This document shows, in pieces, positions 26,112-34,281 of a stretch of DNA of 64,000 bases. The stretch is from Amycolatopsis alba DSM 44262 (GTDB lineage: Bacteria; Actinomycetota; Actinomycetes; Mycobacteriales; Pseudonocardiaceae). The stretch covers positions 5,695,602 through 5,759,601 of the forward strand of contig NZ_KB913032.1 of NCBI RefSeq assembly GCF_000384215.1, written 5' to 3'. Below the pieces are notes generated by a model. It did no database searches, was not told where the DNA came from, and was given only the letters and a program-made list of their open reading frames with translations. The translations under genes were made by a program, and so were the position numbers. Each line of letters begins with the position of its first letter. The first letter of the stretch is position 1.

Positions 26112-27298
26112 CGACCCTCGACGAACTCCGCGGCGACCCCAACGCGCTCGCGGCGCACTACACGGAATTCGGTGTGGCGGACCGGATCCTGCTGACGGGA
26201 CATTCACACCAGGCTTGGCCGGACGTCGCCCGCGAAGGCCTTCTCGAGGCTTTCGCCGACGCGGCCGAAGAGGTCGACACGAAGTGGGACCGCGCCTTCG
26301 CGAAGGCCGACGAGATGCGAGCCGGGTTCCGGACGCTGCTCGGTGACCCGCACGGCGGGATCGCGCTCGGCGCCAGCACTCACGATCTGGTGATCCGGTT
26401 CCTGTCGGCGATGGACCTCCCGCGCCGCCCGCGCCTGGTCACCACCGACGGGGAGTTCCACACGCTGCGCCGTCAGCTGGGCAGGCTGGCCGAAGAGGGT
26501 GTCGAGGTCGTCCGCGTGCCCGCGTCGCCGGTCAGCACGCTGGCCGAACGCGTCGCGGCCGAGGTCACCGAAGACACCGCCGCCGTGCTCGTCTCGGCCG
26601 TGCTGTTCGAGACCTCCCGGCTCGTGCCGGGCCTGGCGCACCTCGCCGACGTCTGCCTGTCGAAGTCGGTGAACCTCGTCGTCGACGCCTACCACGCGCT
26701 GGGCGCCGTCCCGTTCGCGCTGCACGACCTCGGGCTCACCAACGCCTGGGTCCTCGGCGGCGGCTACAAGTACCTCCAGCTCGGCGAGGGCAACTGCTTC
26801 CTGCGGATGCCCGCGCACGCGCAGGAACTGCGGCCGGTCGTCACCGGCTGGTACGCCGAATTCGGCGCGCTCGCGGACGAGCGCCGTTCCGGTCAGACCG
26901 CCTACGCCTCCGGATCGGACCGGTTCGCCGGGGCGACCTACGACCCGACGAGCCACTACCGGGGCGCCCGCGTCTTCCGGTTCTTCGCCGAACAGGGCCT
27001 CACGCCCGAGTTCCTGCGGGAGGTCTCGCGGCACCAGGTCGGGTTCCTCGCCGAGGGCTTCGACAAGCTCGGGCTGCCCGAAGACGTCATCACCCGCGAC
27101 CGGGAAACACCGCTCGACCGCCTCGGCGGGTTCCTGTCGCTGAAGTGCGCCGACGCCGGCGCGCTGCAAGCCGCGCTCGCCGAACGCGGCGTCCGGACCG
27201 ACAGCCGCGGCCCGTACCTGAGGTTCGGCCCGGCACCGTACCTGTCCGACAGTCAACTCGACTCCGCACTTCGCATCTTGGGCGAGATCGTCGGCTAA
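26108..27298 (+). CDS. kynU: Kynureninase
   Basis: 396 residues from the GTG overlapping the kynA stop. PLP enzyme that cleaves kynurenine to anthranilate and alanine. The Schiff-base lysine is Lys221 in GGGYKYLQLGEGNCF, and VDAYHALGAVPF provides the Asp that contacts the PLP nitrogen. A GHSHQAWPD segment near residue 31 is typical of the family. A third enzyme, N-formylkynurenine deformylase, is needed between kynA and kynU and is not encoded next to them in a recognised form. Confidence 0.94.
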   Translation: MTTLDELRGDPNALAAHYTEFGVADRILLTGHSHQAWPDVAREGLLEAFADAAEEVDTKWDRAFAKADEMRAGFRTLLGDPHGGIALGASTHDLVIRFLSAMDLPRRPRLVTTDGEFHTLRRQLGRLAEEGVEVVRVPASPVSTLAERVAAEVTEDTAAVLVSAVLFETSRLVPGLAHLADVCLSKSVNLVVDAYHALGAVPFALHDLGLTNAWVLGGGYKYLQLGEGNCFLRMPAHAQELRPVVTGWYAEFGALADERRSGQTAYASGSDRFAGATYDPTSHYRGARVFRFFAEQGLTPEFLREVSRHQVGFLAEGFDKLGLPEDVITRDRETPLDRLGGFLSLKCADAGALQAALAERGVRTDSRGPYLRFGPAPYLSDSQLDSALRILGEIVG

Positions 27299-27415
27299 GT
27301 TTGCGAGTGTGGCACCGTCGCCGCCGGATGACCTTCGTGCGGGGACTGTGCTTGTTCCAGGAACTTCGCACGTGCGCCACAAGCAGCGTGCACTCCATGA
27401 CAAGGAGTCACCACA

Positions 27416-28486
27416 GTGACCGAAGTGTTCGGCCAAGGCACCGGCCATGAACAGGTCGTTTTCTGCCAGGACCAGGCCACCGGCCTGAAGGCCATCATCG
27501 GGATCTATTCGACGGCGCTCGGGCCGTCGCTGGGCGGGACCCGGTTCTACCCCTACGCGTCCGAGGAAGCCGCGCTCGCGGACGTCCTCGCGCTGTCGAA
27601 GGGGATGGCCTACAAGAACGCGCTCGCCGGGCTCGACCTCGGTGGCGGCAAGGCCGTCATCATCGGCGACCCCCACAAGCACAAGACCGAAGCGCTGCTT
27701 CGCGCCTTCGGCCGGTTCGTCCAGACGCTGGGCGGCCGCTACATCACCGCCTGCGACGTGGGCACCTACGTGCAGGACATGGACATCGTCGCCCGTGAAT
27801 CGGAGTTCGTCACGGGCCGCTCGCCGGAGAACGGCGGCGCCGGCGATTCCTCGGTGCTCACCGCTTTCGGTACCTACCAGGGCATGCGCGCCTCCGCGGA
27901 CGCCGTCTGGGGTGTCCCGGACCTCGCGGGCCGCAAGGTCGGCGTCGCCGGGGTCGGCAAGGTCGGGCACATCCTCGTCGGGCATCTGATCGAGGCGGGC
28001 GCGCAGGTGGTCATCACCGACGTCTCGCCGGCGGCGATCGAGCGCACCCGCGCGGCGTACCCCGCCGTCGAGGTCGTCGAGGACCTCGACGCGCTGATCC
28101 GCACCGAACTCGACGTCTTCGCGCCGTGCGCGCTGGGCGGGGTGCTGACCGACGAGACCGTCGGCGAGCTCCGCACCAAGATCGTCTGCGGCGCGGCCAA
28201 CAACCAGCTCGCGCACCCCGGTGTCGACAAGCTGCTCGACGACCGCGGCATCCTCTTCGCGCCGGACTACCTGGTCAACGCCGGTGGCGTGATCCAGGTC
28301 GACGACGAGCGGCACGGCTTCGACTTCGCGCGGGCGAAGCGCAAGACGACGGCCATCTTCGACACCACCAAGGCGGTGTTCGCGCTGGCCAAGGCCGATG
28401 GGGTCCCGCCGGCGGCGGCGGCCGACAGGCTGGCCGAGCGCCGGATGACCGAGGTCGGCGGCCTGCGGTCGATCCTGACCGTGTAG
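27416..28486 (+). CDS. vdh: Valine (branched-chain amino acid) dehydrogenase
   Basis: 356 residues of the Glu/Leu/Phe/Val dehydrogenase family, oxidatively deaminating branched-chain amino acids with NAD+. [39 protein letters not shown] (catalytic Lys region) and the Rossmann motif [14 protein letters not shown] are visible. The sequence reads closest, from memory, to Streptomyces Vdh. GTG at 27,416 with AAGGAG at 27,400-27,405. The preceding 117-bp gap contains TTCCAGGAA and several short inverted repeats, consistent with its own regulated promoter. Confidence 0.92.
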   Translation: MTEVFGQGTGHEQVVFCQDQATGLKAIIGIYSTALGPSLGGTRFYPYASEEAALADVLALSKGMAYKNALAGLDLGGGKAVIIGDPHKHKTEALLRAFGRFVQTLGGRYITACDVGTYVQDMDIVARESEFVTGRSPENGGAGDSSVLTAFGTYQGMRASADAVWGVPDLAGRKVGVAGVGKVGHILVGHLIEAGAQVVITDVSPAAIERTRAAYPAVEVVEDLDALIRTELDVFAPCALGGVLTDETVGELRTKIVCGAANNQLAHPGVDKLLDDRGILFAPDYLVNAGGVIQVDDERHGFDFARAKRKTTAIFDTTKAVFALAKADGVPPAAAADRLAERRMTEVGGLRSILTV

Positions 28487-28507
28487 GTCTCCCGTCCCGT
28501 AACGCCG

Positions 28508-28552
28508 TGAACGGTCCGTTCCTTGCAAAATTTGCCAGGAACGGACCGTTCA
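28508..28552. terminator. Long hairpin after vdh
   Basis: TGAACGGTCCGTTCCT pairs with AGGAACGGACCGTTCA (16 bp); one mismatch, then GCAAA pairs with TTTGC around a single-base loop. It begins 22 bp after the vdh stop and is the first of three palindromes in the gene-free stretch 28,487-28,758. Confidence 0.8.
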
Positions 28553-28572
28553 TGGCATCGGGGGCCGCGCTC

Positions 28573-28658
28573 GCGTGATCAGACTCCGCACTTGCGTGAT
28601 TGGAGGCGGGACTCGCGTGGTCGGGCGGGCAGCACGCGAGTGCGGAGCCTGATCACGC
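28573..28658. repeat. 26-bp imperfect inverted repeat of the TCACGCGAGT family
   Basis: Arms 28,573-28,598 and 28,633-28,658 match at 24 of 26 positions (GCGTGATCAG then CTCCGCACT, then GCGTG). The interior carries one more unit, ACTCGCGTGG. Belongs with the arrays at 7,161, 39,690 and 52,614. Confidence 0.75.
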
Positions 28659-28678
28659 CAGTCACGGGCTCAACGTCG

Positions 28679-28723
28679 CGAAAGCCACTTTCGAGACATC
28701 AGGTGTCTCGAAAGTGGCTTTCG
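28679..28723. terminator. 20-bp perfect hairpin between convergent vdh and DUF5302 genes
   Basis: Arms 28,679-28,698 and 28,704-28,723 are exact complements with loop TCAGG. The core GAAAGCCACTTTCG is shared with the hairpin at 52,459-52,515. Confidence 0.8.
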
Positions 28724-28758
28724 AGTCATGGTCCAGCAGGCCGGACGGGCGGCGGGAC

Positions 28759-28947
28759 TCAGCCGCTCTTGCGACGGAAGGTGCGCTTGTTCGCGGCCGG
28801 ACCGTGCGCGTGCAGGTTCTTCCCGCCGCCGTTCTCGTGGGCCGAACCGGAGCGGGACTGGGCCTGCTTGCGCTCCAGCGCCTCGCGGAACTTGCGCTTC
28901 GTGTCGTCCTCTTCGCCATCCGCTGGGGACGGTGCGGGTTCAGTCAT
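28759..28947 (-). CDS. DUF5302 domain-containing small protein
   Basis: 62 residues, strongly charged: an acidic N-terminus, the helix DDTKRKFREALERKQAQ characteristic of DUF5302, and a basic Gly/His/Arg-rich tail ending KRTFRRKSG. GGAGG lies 8 bp before the ATG. These small proteins are widespread in actinobacteria and their role is unknown. It stands alone, between a palindrome cluster and the HxlR gene. Confidence 0.85.
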   Translation of the reverse strand: MTEPAPSPADGEEDDTKRKFREALERKQAQSRSGSAHENGGGKNLHAHGPAANKRTFRRKSG

Positions 28948-29021
28948 TGCTACCTCCGAGGTGACGACGTGTGACCACGTCAGCCTGTCAGGAACGGTCC
29001 GGATTGGCGAGTCGATTTACG

Positions 29022-29987
29022 TCACCTGGGCGGCGCGGGCAGCTGGACCGGACCACCGAACTGGATCCGGTTCCGCAGCAGCGGCCGCCAGCAGTGGTCG
29101 CACAGCAGGATCGGCTTCAGCCGGTTGCCGCAGTCCACGTGTTCCAGGGTGATGTCGGGTTCCTGCCCCGGCGCTTCGAAACCCCGCGACCACTCGGCGA
29201 TGAAGGCCAGGGCGGGGAAGAACGCGAGGCCTTTCGCCGTCAGCCGGTAGTCGTGCGCGTCGGTGCGGGTCTTCGCGATCCCTGTCCGCAGTACGCCGAC
29301 CTCCACGAGTTTCGACAGCCTGCCCGAAAGCACGCTCGGCCCGATGCCGAGTTCGCGTTCGAACTCCGAGAAGTGCCGGGCCCCGAGCAGCGCGCTCACC
29401 ACCAGGCCCGTCGACCAGCGGTCGCCGAGGAGTTCCATGGTGTCGGGGAAGAACATCAGCGGATCGCCCGCGAGGGACTCGGCGTCCTTGCGGCGGAAGC
29501 GTTTCGTCGCGGTCGCTTCGACGACGCCGGTGTCGTCGAGCCGTCGCGCGCGGACGTCGCGGGCGTCGACCCGGCGTTCGCAGGAGGTGCAGCCGAGCGG
29601 TGCCGAGGTGGCCAGTTCGCAGTCGAGGTGGATCAGCGTCGGCAGCACGGCACGCCGTCCCTCGACCCATTCCCGTTCCCACGCCCAGATCGAGATCAGC
29701 AGCGGCCACAGTTCGAGACCGCGTTCGGTGAGCCGGTACTCGTGCCGGGTCCGGCGCGCGTCCCGGTACGGCGTGCGGACGAGCATGCCCGCGTCGACCA
29801 TTTCGCGCAGCCGCCCGGACAGCGCGGTGGGGGAGATGCCGAGCCGCAGCCGGAGCTCCTCGTAACGACGGAAGCGCAGGAAAAGGCTCTGCAGGATCAG
29901 CAGCGTCCACTGGTCGCCGAGCAGTTCGAGCGCCCGGCGCAGCGGATCGCCCGCCGGCCTGACGCGGTGCGCCGTCGCCTCTGTCAC
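29022..29987 (-). CDS. Tandem HxlR-type transcriptional regulator
   Basis: 321 residues containing two complete HxlR winged-helix domains in one chain: residues about 12-110 (LELLGDQWTLLILQSLFLRFRRYEEL...LSGRLREMVDAGML) and about 175-275 (MELLGDRWSTGLVVSALLGARHFSEF...LSGRLSKLVEVGVL). Each is followed by a Cys cluster (HLDC then CTSC; HVDC then CDHC) that could bind a metal. HxlR proteins normally dimerise, so this looks like a covalent dimer. It is divergent from the carotenoid oxygenase gene, whose promoter contains repeated CTGACTACAG sites, and probably controls it. Confidence 0.88.
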   Translation of the reverse strand: MTEATAHRVRPAGDPLRRALELLGDQWTLLILQSLFLRFRRYEELRLRLGISPTALSGRLREMVDAGMLVRTPYRDARRTRHEYRLTERGLELWPLLISIWAWEREWVEGRRAVLPTLIHLDCELATSAPLGCTSCERRVDARDVRARRLDDTGVVEATATKRFRRKDAESLAGDPLMFFPDTMELLGDRWSTGLVVSALLGARHFSEFERELGIGPSVLSGRLSKLVEVGVLRTGIAKTRTDAHDYRLTAKGLAFFPALAFIAEWSRGFEAPGQEPDITLEHVDCGNRLKPILLCDHCWRPLLRNRIQFGGPVQLPAPPR

Positions 29988-30025
29988 GTACGTGCCTCTC
30001 TGATGGTGTCGCTGTCAGCGTACTA

Positions 30026-30065
30026 CTGACTACAGCAAAAGAAGCCTATTGACAGCTGACTACAG
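30026..30065. promoter_or_regulatory. Two direct CTGACTACAG operator sites, 30 bp apart
   Basis: CTGACTACAG occurs at 30,026-30,035 and 30,056-30,065 in the gap between the divergent HxlR and carotenoid oxygenase genes. The second copy lies between the -35 and -10 boxes of the oxygenase promoter, as expected for repression. The 30-bp spacing is close to three DNA turns. Confidence 0.65.
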
Positions 30066-30077
30066 AAATCATAGTGT
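30049..30077 (+). promoter_or_regulatory. Promoter of the carotenoid oxygenase gene
   Basis: TTGACA at 30,049-30,054, a 17-bp spacer, and TAGTGT at 30,072-30,077 match the HrdB-type consensus of actinobacteria closely. Predicted transcription start near 30,085, giving a leader of about 33 nt. Confidence 0.7.
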
Positions 30078-30117
30078 CTCAGCCAATCGGTCAACGCGAA
30101 CCAACCGGGGAGAACCG

Positions 30118-31590
30118 ATGACCAGTACCTCCGAGCAGCCGATCCTGGTGGCAGCCGCCACCGGGGAACCCGAGGTCAACCCGTACCTGATGGGCGTCTA
30201 CGCCCCGGTCGGCGAAGAGATCGACGCGAGCGATCTCGAGGTCATCGGCCAGATCCCCGCCGACCTCAACGGCGTGTACCTGCGCAACGGGCCCAACCCG
30301 CGGTTCGAGCCGGAGGGCCGCTACCACTGGTTCGACGGCGACGGCATGATCCACGCCGTCCACCTGGAGAACGGCAAGGCCCGCTACCGCAACCGCTGGG
30401 TCCGCACCAAGGCCTTCGAGGCCGAATCCGCGGCGGGCAAGGCGCTCTGGAAGGGCGTCATGGAGTCGCCCAAGGGCAACCCGTTCGGCAACACGCACGG
30501 CCTGAACGTCAAGGACAGCGCCAACACCGACCTGATCTTCCACCGCGGCCAGGTGCTCTCCACCTGGTACATGTGCGGCACGCCGTACGCGGTCGACCCG
30601 CTCTCGCTGGAGACGCTGGGCGCCGAGGACTTCCTCGGCACGCTGGTCGGCGACATGATGGCCCATCCGAAGGTCGACGAGCGCACCGGCGAGATGTTCT
30701 GGTTCGACTACGGGCCGCGGCCGCCGTACCTGCGCTACGGCGTGATCAGCGCGGACGGCAAGGTCGCGAGCACGACCGAGATCGAACTCCCCGGCCCGCG
30801 CCTGCCGCATGACATGGCGATCACCGAGAACTACGCCGTGCTGATGGACTTACCGCTGGTCCAGGACATGGAGGCGGCGCGCAACGGACGGCACAAGCTG
30901 CTGTTCGACCGGTCGCTGCCGAGCCGGTTCGGGGTGTTGCCCCGCTACGGTAACGGTAGCCAGATCCGCTGGTTCGAAGCCAGCCCGTGCTACATCTACC
31001 ACGTCGTCAACTCCTGGGAGCAGGGCGAGGAAATCGTCCTCGACGTCTGCCGCGTCCAGCGTCCGCAACCGCGCGCCGACGCGCGCACCCCGCTCGCCAA
31101 GATGCTTTCGTACCTGCGGCTGGACGCCTCGCTGCACCGGTACCGGTTCAACCTGCGGACCGGACAGTGCCTGGAGAACCAGCTCGACGACGACAACACC
31201 GAATTTCCGTCCGTCGACTCGAGGGTGGTCGGCGGCCGGAATCGCTTCTCCTACGCGGTGCACATCTCGCCGGACTCGACGCTCAAGTTCGACGGCCTGG
31301 TGTGCTACGACAATCGTGCCGGCACGAAGACCGAACACCGTTTCGGTCCGGGCCGGTGGGGCAGTGAGGCGCCGTTCGCACCTCGCGACGGCGCGGCCGC
31401 CGATTCCGATGACGGCTATCTGGTGACCTTTGTCCAGGACGAGCGTGAGGGGCGCTCGGAGCTGGACATCTTCGACGCCGCCGATCTCGCTGCCGGACCC
31501 GTGGCCAGGGTCCTGTTGCCCCAGCGTGTCCCGCTCGGTTTTCACGCGACCTGGGTCCGGGCGGACCAGCTGGAACCTTCCTGTAGTTGA
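30118..31590 (+). CDS. Carotenoid oxygenase family protein
   Basis: 490 residues. Non-haem Fe(II) dioxygenases of this family cleave carotenoids, apocarotenoids or stilbenes at a double bond. All four iron-binding histidines are present: His127 (NTHGLN), His231 (LPHDMAI), His295 (IYHVVNSW) and His476 (GFHATW). The YLRNGPNPRFEP and YHWFDGDGMIHAV segments near the N-terminus are standard. ATG at 30,118 with GGGGAG upstream; an earlier in-frame start at 30,049 would overlap the promoter. No carotenoid biosynthesis gene is nearby, so the substrate may be a plant-derived stilbene or an apocarotenoid. Confidence 0.92.
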   Translation: MTSTSEQPILVAAATGEPEVNPYLMGVYAPVGEEIDASDLEVIGQIPADLNGVYLRNGPNPRFEPEGRYHWFDGDGMIHAVHLENGKARYRNRWVRTKAFEAESAAGKALWKGVMESPKGNPFGNTHGLNVKDSANTDLIFHRGQVLSTWYMCGTPYAVDPLSLETLGAEDFLGTLVGDMMAHPKVDERTGEMFWFDYGPRPPYLRYGVISADGKVASTTEIELPGPRLPHDMAITENYAVLMDLPLVQDMEAARNGRHKLLFDRSLPSRFGVLPRYGNGSQIRWFEASPCYIYHVVNSWEQGEEIVLDVCRVQRPQPRADARTPLAKMLSYLRLDASLHRYRFNLRTGQCLENQLDDDNTEFPSVDSRVVGGRNRFSYAVHISPDSTLKFDGLVCYDNRAGTKTEHRFGPGRWGSEAPFAPRDGAAADSDDGYLVTFVQDEREGRSELDIFDAADLAAGPVARVLLPQRVPLGFHATWVRADQLEPSCS

Positions 31591-31656
31591 GTGATCCCCT
31601 TCGCGCCCGCCCACCGGAGGGGTGTGGGCAGGCGGCGAAGGGCCGGAAAAGCCGCC

Positions 31657-31695
31657 GTCCGAGTCGCCCCTTCCAGGGGGTGGGGCGACTCGGAC
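31657..31695 (+). terminator. Hairpin between carotenoid oxygenase and thiolase genes
   Basis: GTCCGAGTCGCCCC pairs with GGGGCGACTCGGAC (14 bp) across an 11-nt loop. It starts 66 bp after the oxygenase stop and ends 26 bp before the thiolase start. Confidence 0.7.
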
Positions 31696-31721
31696 CCGGC
31701 ACAACGGAGTGGATCGGGCCG

Positions 31722-32945
31722 ATGACGGTCTTCGTACTGGGCGGGGCACAGACCGATTTCGCACGGAACTTCGCGAAGGAGGGCGGCGGGCTCGTCGAGA
31801 TGTTCGAGGAAGTCGTGCCCGACGCCCTCGTCGACGCGCAGGTCGAGGCGAACGACATCGGTGTCGCCCACGTCGCGAACCTGGCCGCCGAGTTGTTCAC
31901 CGGCCAGGCCCACCTCGGCGGGTTGCTGGTGGCGGCCGTCCCGGACCTGGACGGCGTGCCGAGTGCCCGGCACGAGGCCGCGTGCGCCTCGGGCGGGACG
32001 GCGGTGCTCGCCGCGAGCGCCGATATCGAGTCCGGCCGCTACGACGTCGCCTTGGTGACCGGGCTGGAGCTCATGCGCAACACCGACGCGCGGACCGCGG
32101 CCGGGCATCTCGGCTCCGCGGCTTGGGTCGGCGAAGAGGCGCAAACGGCCGAATTCCCTTGGCCCGCCTTGTTCGCCGACGTCGCCGACGCCTACGACTG
32201 GCGGTACGGGCTCGATCACGGACATCTGGGCCTGTTCGCCCGCAACGCTTTCGCGAACGCCGCGCTCAACCCGATGGCGCAGGCGCGGGACTGGCGGTTC
32301 CCCGACGGCTCGTTCGGCCAGGACGACCGGCTGAACCCCGTCGTGGAAGGAGTCCTGCGCAAGAACGACTGCGGCCGCATCTCCGACGGGGCCGCCGCGA
32401 TCGTGCTCGCCTCGGCCGGATTCGCCGCGGACTGGGCGAAACGCGTCGGCCGCGACCTCTCGGACGTCCCCCGGCTGACTGGCTTCGGCCACCGGACGGC
32501 GCATTTGTCGTTGCGGGGCAAGCTGGATCGCGCCGAAGGGCACGAGTACCTGTTCCCGCATCTGCGGGGCGCGGTGCTCGACGCGTACTGGCGCGCGAAG
32601 GTCCCCGGCGCCGAGGAGATCGACGTCGTCGAACTGCACGACTGTTTCACCATCACCGCGCTCGTGGCGCTGGAGCACCTCGGCGCCGCCCCGCCGGGAT
32701 GCGCGGGACGGCTGGTCGAATCCGGCGGGATCGCGCGGGACGGCGTCCTCCCGGTGAACCCCGGCGGCGGGCTGCTCGGGCTCGGTCACCCGGTCGGCGC
32801 GACCGGGGTGCGGATGGTGCACGACGCCGCGCGCCAGGTCGCGGGAACCGCCGGGCCGCTTCAGATCGACGGCGTGCGGAACGTGCTGACCTTGAACGTC
32901 GGCGGATCCTTCACGACCGTGGTCGCGATGGTCGTCGCCCGCTGA
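31722..32945 (+). CDS. Thiolase family protein (SCP-x-like acetyl-CoA acetyltransferase)
   Basis: 407 residues. The active-site Cys is in HEAACASGGTAV, the second catalytic region is VELHDCFTITALVALE, and GGGLLGLGHPVGATGVRM holds the C-terminal His. This pattern belongs to SCP-2/SCP-x-type thiolases, which cleave or condense 3-ketoacyl-CoA and often work on branched or sterol-derived chains. ATG at 31,722; a longer frame from 31,587 would run through the terminator hairpin. A usual DUF35/OB-fold partner is not adjacent. Its last 85 bp overlap the convergent membrane protein gene. Confidence 0.9.
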   Translation: MTVFVLGGAQTDFARNFAKEGGGLVEMFEEVVPDALVDAQVEANDIGVAHVANLAAELFTGQAHLGGLLVAAVPDLDGVPSARHEAACASGGTAVLAASADIESGRYDVALVTGLELMRNTDARTAAGHLGSAAWVGEEAQTAEFPWPALFADVADAYDWRYGLDHGHLGLFARNAFANAALNPMAQARDWRFPDGSFGQDDRLNPVVEGVLRKNDCGRISDGAAAIVLASAGFAADWAKRVGRDLSDVPRLTGFGHRTAHLSLRGKLDRAEGHEYLFPHLRGAVLDAYWRAKVPGAEEIDVVELHDCFTITALVALEHLGAAPPGCAGRLVESGGIARDGVLPVNPGGGLLGLGHPVGATGVRMVHDAARQVAGTAGPLQIDGVRNVLTLNVGGSFTTVVAMVVAR

Positions 32946-33259
32946 ACCCACCGGCCGCGATAAGCCGCTCCGACGAGCGTCGCCCCGCAGAAGACGGCGG
33001 CGGCGACGCCGGTTTCGGGGGTGAATTCGAGCTCGCCGAGCCCGCCGACGGTGAAGCCCGAGTGGACGCTCCAGGCGATCAGCCCGGTCCCGGCTGCCGC
33101 CGCCAAACTGGTCACGGCACCGGCGACGAGGACGACGAAAGCCAAGGCCGCCAAGGAAAAGCCGTGATGTCGTGCCGAGCCGAGCAGACCGGCCACCGAA
33201 GCGGCGCAGACGACGGCCACACAGCCGAACGGGAAACCGAAGCACTCGGGATTCCTCAT
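32861..33259 (-). CDS. Hypothetical membrane protein
   Basis: 132 residues from the ATG at 33,259 (a TTG at 33,271 is the only upstream alternative). Hydrophobic stretches at about residues 8-27, 34-60 and 82-100 suggest three membrane helices. A soluble tail (RGRWVQRATTIATTVVKDPP) is encoded entirely within the overlap with the thiolase gene on the other strand. The 85-bp overlap is unusual, so the true protein may end in an unrelated tail. No family is recognised. Confidence 0.55.
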   Translation of the reverse strand: MRNPECFGFPFGCVAVVCAASVAGLLGSARHHGFSLAALAFVVLVAGAVTSLAAAAGTGLIAWSVHSGFTVGGLGELEFTPETGVAAAVFCGATLVGAAYRGRWVQRATTIATTVVKDPPTFKVSTFRTPSI

Positions 33260-33350
33260 CCGGCCAGTCAACTCCGCGTAACCGGTCGTGCCGCCCGCGT
33301 GAACGGCTTTCCTACGCCCCGGCGGTGTTTTTTGACGAAATCCTGACGCC

Positions 33351-34220
33351 TCAGGCCTTGCGCGCGTGCGCGATGATCGCTTCGGCGATCGCGGGCCACA
33401 GCTGCCGCGGCAGTTCGTGACCCATTCCGGGGAACAGCAGCAGTTCGGCGCCGGGGATCGCTTCCGCTGTCGCCTTCCCGCCGGAGACGTTGATCAGCGG
33501 GTCGCTCTCACCGTGGATGACGAGCGTCGGGACGTGGACCTCGCGCAGCTTCGCCGTGCGGTCACCCGAAGCGACGACGGCGGCGGCCTGCCGCAGCCCG
33601 CCTGCCGGATGGTTCGCCCGGTCGTAGTTGCGCGCGGCCTTCATCCGCAGGAACTCCTCGTCGGAGGGATGTCCTGGCGAGCCCACGAGCTTGAACCACG
33701 CGACGCCGTCCTCGATCGCCTGCTCGCGGGTGGCGGCGGGCGGCCGGGTCAGCCCGGCGAGCGCGGCGGGCTCCGGATGCCCGACCGAGGGGTCCCCGGT
33801 GGTCGACATGATCGAGGTGAGGCTGAGCAGCCGCTCCGGCGCGTCGATCACGAGCTGCTGCACGATCATCCCGCCCATCGACGCGCCGACGACGTGCGCG
33901 CGGTCGAACCCGAGCGCGTCGAACAACCCGGTGACGTCGGCGGCGAGATCGGACAGCAGGTACGGCGCGGAGGTCAGGTCACCCGCGGCGAGCGCGGCCA
34001 GATCCGGCGCGGGGAGATCGTCCAGATAGGTCGAGAGGCCGATGTCGCGGTTGTCGAACCGGACAACGTGGAAGCCGCCACCGGCGAGCAGTTCGCAGAA
34101 GCCGATCTCCCAGGTGACCATCTGGGCACCGAGCCCCATCACCAGGACGAGCGGCGGATCCGCGGGGGAGCCGAAGGTGTCGTACTCGAGCTCGAGGCCG
34201 TTCACACGCGCGCGGGGCAT
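33351..34220 (-). CDS. Alpha/beta hydrolase
   Basis: 289 residues from the ATG at 34,220. Hydrolase fold with the nucleophile elbow VGASMGGMIVQQ, an oxyanion region LVMGLGAQM, an acid in VIHGESDPLI and a histidine in FPGMGHELP. The family includes esterases, lipases and C-C hydrolases; the YEYDTFGSPADPPLVLV-like start is typical of small-molecule esterases such as aclacinomycin methylesterase homologues. It is divergent from a TetR gene 61 bp away, which is probably its regulator. Confidence 0.9.
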   Translation of the reverse strand: MPRARVNGLELEYDTFGSPADPPLVLVMGLGAQMVTWEIGFCELLAGGGFHVVRFDNRDIGLSTYLDDLPAPDLAALAAGDLTSAPYLLSDLAADVTGLFDALGFDRAHVVGASMGGMIVQQLVIDAPERLLSLTSIMSTTGDPSVGHPEPAALAGLTRPPAATREQAIEDGVAWFKLVGSPGHPSDEEFLRMKAARNYDRANHPAGGLRQAAAVVASGDRTAKLREVHVPTLVIHGESDPLINVSGGKATAEAIPGAELLLFPGMGHELPRQLWPAIAEAIIAHARKA

Positions 34221-34281
34221 GCCACGATCCTGCCCGAAGCCCCCACTTTCGTACCAACGGAGTGCGGATACGGTAGCCCGC

